DNA of 13,415 nt from Candidatus Nomurabacteria bacterium (GTDB lineage Bacteria; Patescibacteriota; Minisyncoccia; Phycocordibacterales; UBA9973), in NCBI GenBank assembly GCA_943359425.1, contig CALRHN010000013.1, positions 1 through 13,415 of the forward strand, written 5' to 3'. This document shows positions 12,454 through 13,415 of the stretch, piece after piece (position 1 is the first letter of the stretch; every line of letters begins with the position of its first letter). A model generated the notes under the pieces. That model worked only from the letters and a program-made list of their open reading frames with translations, was not told the DNA's origin and searched no databases. Position numbers and translations under genes: made by a program.

Positions 12454-13415
12454 ATGCGCAATAAGCCGCGGACAATCGCAGCCCTCATCTTCGCCATAAT
12501 CCTTTTCGGCATCAGTTTGGCCTTGCTCGACAAGAAACCGGAAGTTGAAACGCCACTACTCACCGTAGTTAATCCCACGCCTATCGCGGCCGAAGAAAAA
12601 ACGGTGACTATACTCTTCGCCGGCGACATCATGCTCGCCCGCGATGTTGCCACGAGTGTCGCGCGTCATTTCGGCGGCGACTATGGGAAATTGTTTGAGA
12701 AGATTCCTGAAATAAAAATACCGGATATTACTTTTGCCAACCTCGAAGGCCCGGTGTCCGACCTCGGCCACAATGTCGGAAGCATATATTCGTTTCGGAT
12801 GGATCCTCTCGCCCTTCCCTCTTTGAAAAATGGCGGCATCGACATCGTCTCATTCGCCAACAATCACGTCGGCGACTACACCGTCGCCGCATTCACCGAT
12901 ACGCTCGATCGCCTCGACGCAAACGGCATTCTCCATGTCGGCGCCGGACATACGAAGAGCGAAGCTGAAGCGCCCGTCATCATCGACAAAAACGGCATCC
13001 GCATAGGATTCATCGGATTCTCCGACGTCGGACCGAACTGGCTCGCCGCGGACGAGACGACGCCGGGCATATTACTCGCAAGCGACCCACAGATGCCTGA
13101 AATAATAGCCCACGCGAAAGCGCAGTGCGACATCCTCGTCACATCGTTCCACTGGGGCATCGAATATCAGCCGCATCACAGTGCCGAGCAGGAATTCCTC
13201 GCCCACACTGCCATAGATAGCGGCGCCGATTTCGTCATCGGACATCATCCGCATGTCGAAGAGGACACGGAGAATTATAAAAACGGATTCATCGCCTACA
13301 GCCTCGGCAATTTCATATTCGACCAGCCGTTTTCAAAACAAACGATGCAAGGCCTCGTCGTCGAAGCGACGCTCGACAAGACGCATGTCACAAATATTGA
13401 AAAGAAACACGTCTA
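12454..13415 (+). CDS. CapA-family metallophosphatase-like protein (PGA_cap), 3' end outside window
   Basis: 320 codons are present and the frame is still open at the right edge. An N-terminal membrane anchor (about 7-25) and a Pro/Glu-rich linker precede a calcineurin-like metallophosphatase domain of the CapA/PgsA type. Its blocks are LFAGDIMLAR (54-63), ANLEGPVSD (95-103), SFANNHVGDY (133-142), SFHWGIEYQP (231-240), VIGHHPHVEE (261-270) and YSLGNFIFDQ (282-291). The usual metal ligands (Asp58, Asn137-His138, His233, His265, His267) appear intact. CapA proteins are tied to polyglutamate capsule export in Bacillus, but the family is broad and most members have unproven roles; no other capsule genes are in the window. 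Cell-surface location is inferred from the anchor. The start lies 19 bp after rnr without a Shine-Dalgarno. Confidence 0.92.
   Translation, partial: MRNKPRTIAALIFAIILFGISLALLDKKPEVETPLLTVVNPTPIAAEEKTVTILFAGDIMLARDVATSVARHFGGDYGKLFEKIPEIKIPDITFANLEGPVSDLGHNVGSIYSFRMDPLALPSLKNGGIDIVSFANNHVGDYTVAAFTDTLDRLDANGILHVGAGHTKSEAEAPVIIDKNGIRIGFIGFSDVGPNWLAADETTPGILLASDPQMPEIIAHAKAQCDILVTSFHWGIEYQPHHSAEQEFLAHTAIDSGADFVIGHHPHVEEDTENYKNGFIAYSLGNFIFDQPFSKQTMQGLVVEATLDKTHVTNIEKKHV

Overview
The window looks like a chromosomal segment of a Candidate Phyla Radiation (Patescibacteria) bacterium, most likely of the Parcubacteria/Paceibacteria type. This is inferred from protein style, not from a database search. 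The clues are the cysteine-rich zinc-ribbon protein at the left edge, the short compact S16, KhpA and TrmD proteins, an efflux system with no outer-membrane partner, very short intergenic spaces and a near absence of Shine-Dalgarno sequences. TAA, TAG and TGA are all used as stops, so there is no sign of the UGA recoding seen in Gracilibacteria or Absconditabacteria.

Layout. (1) 1-3002, all minus strand: trmD, then a small winged-helix regulator, then pyrD, then a cysteine-rich zinc-ribbon protein that runs off the left edge. Each of the last three genes is preceded by a copy of the same AT-rich dyad element. (2) 3076-3942, plus strand: a lone UbiA-superfamily prenyltransferase, closed by a bidirectional terminator. 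(3) 3990-7516, minus strand: a MacAB-like efflux operon (membrane-fusion protein, FtsX/MacB-type permease, ATPase), with an extended -10 promoter overlapped by an inverted repeat. (4) 7661-9088, minus strand: a secreted protein of unknown family with an HEGDH motif and its own promoter and terminator. (5) 9252-10042, minus strand: rpsP and khpA, separated by a three-armed hairpin element. (6) 10126-10326, minus strand: a small gene with its own promoter and terminator, divergent from rnr. (7) 10422 to the end, plus strand: rnr (RNase R), then a CapA-type metallophosphatase cut by the right edge.

How it fits together. Most of the window is housekeeping: ribosome (S16), RNA handling (KhpA, TrmD, RNase R) and pyrimidine synthesis (PyrD), with envelope functions interspersed (efflux pump, CapA-like protein, secreted HEGDH protein, UbiA-like enzyme). 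The most interesting layer is regulatory and structural DNA. There are three related operator/promoter elements around the winged-helix gene, two of them perfect 39-bp direct repeats that flank pyrD. A palindromic element is embedded in frame inside trmD. Two divergent promoters share -35 bases. Several -10 boxes sit only 6-7 nt before start codons, which suggests leaderless transcripts.
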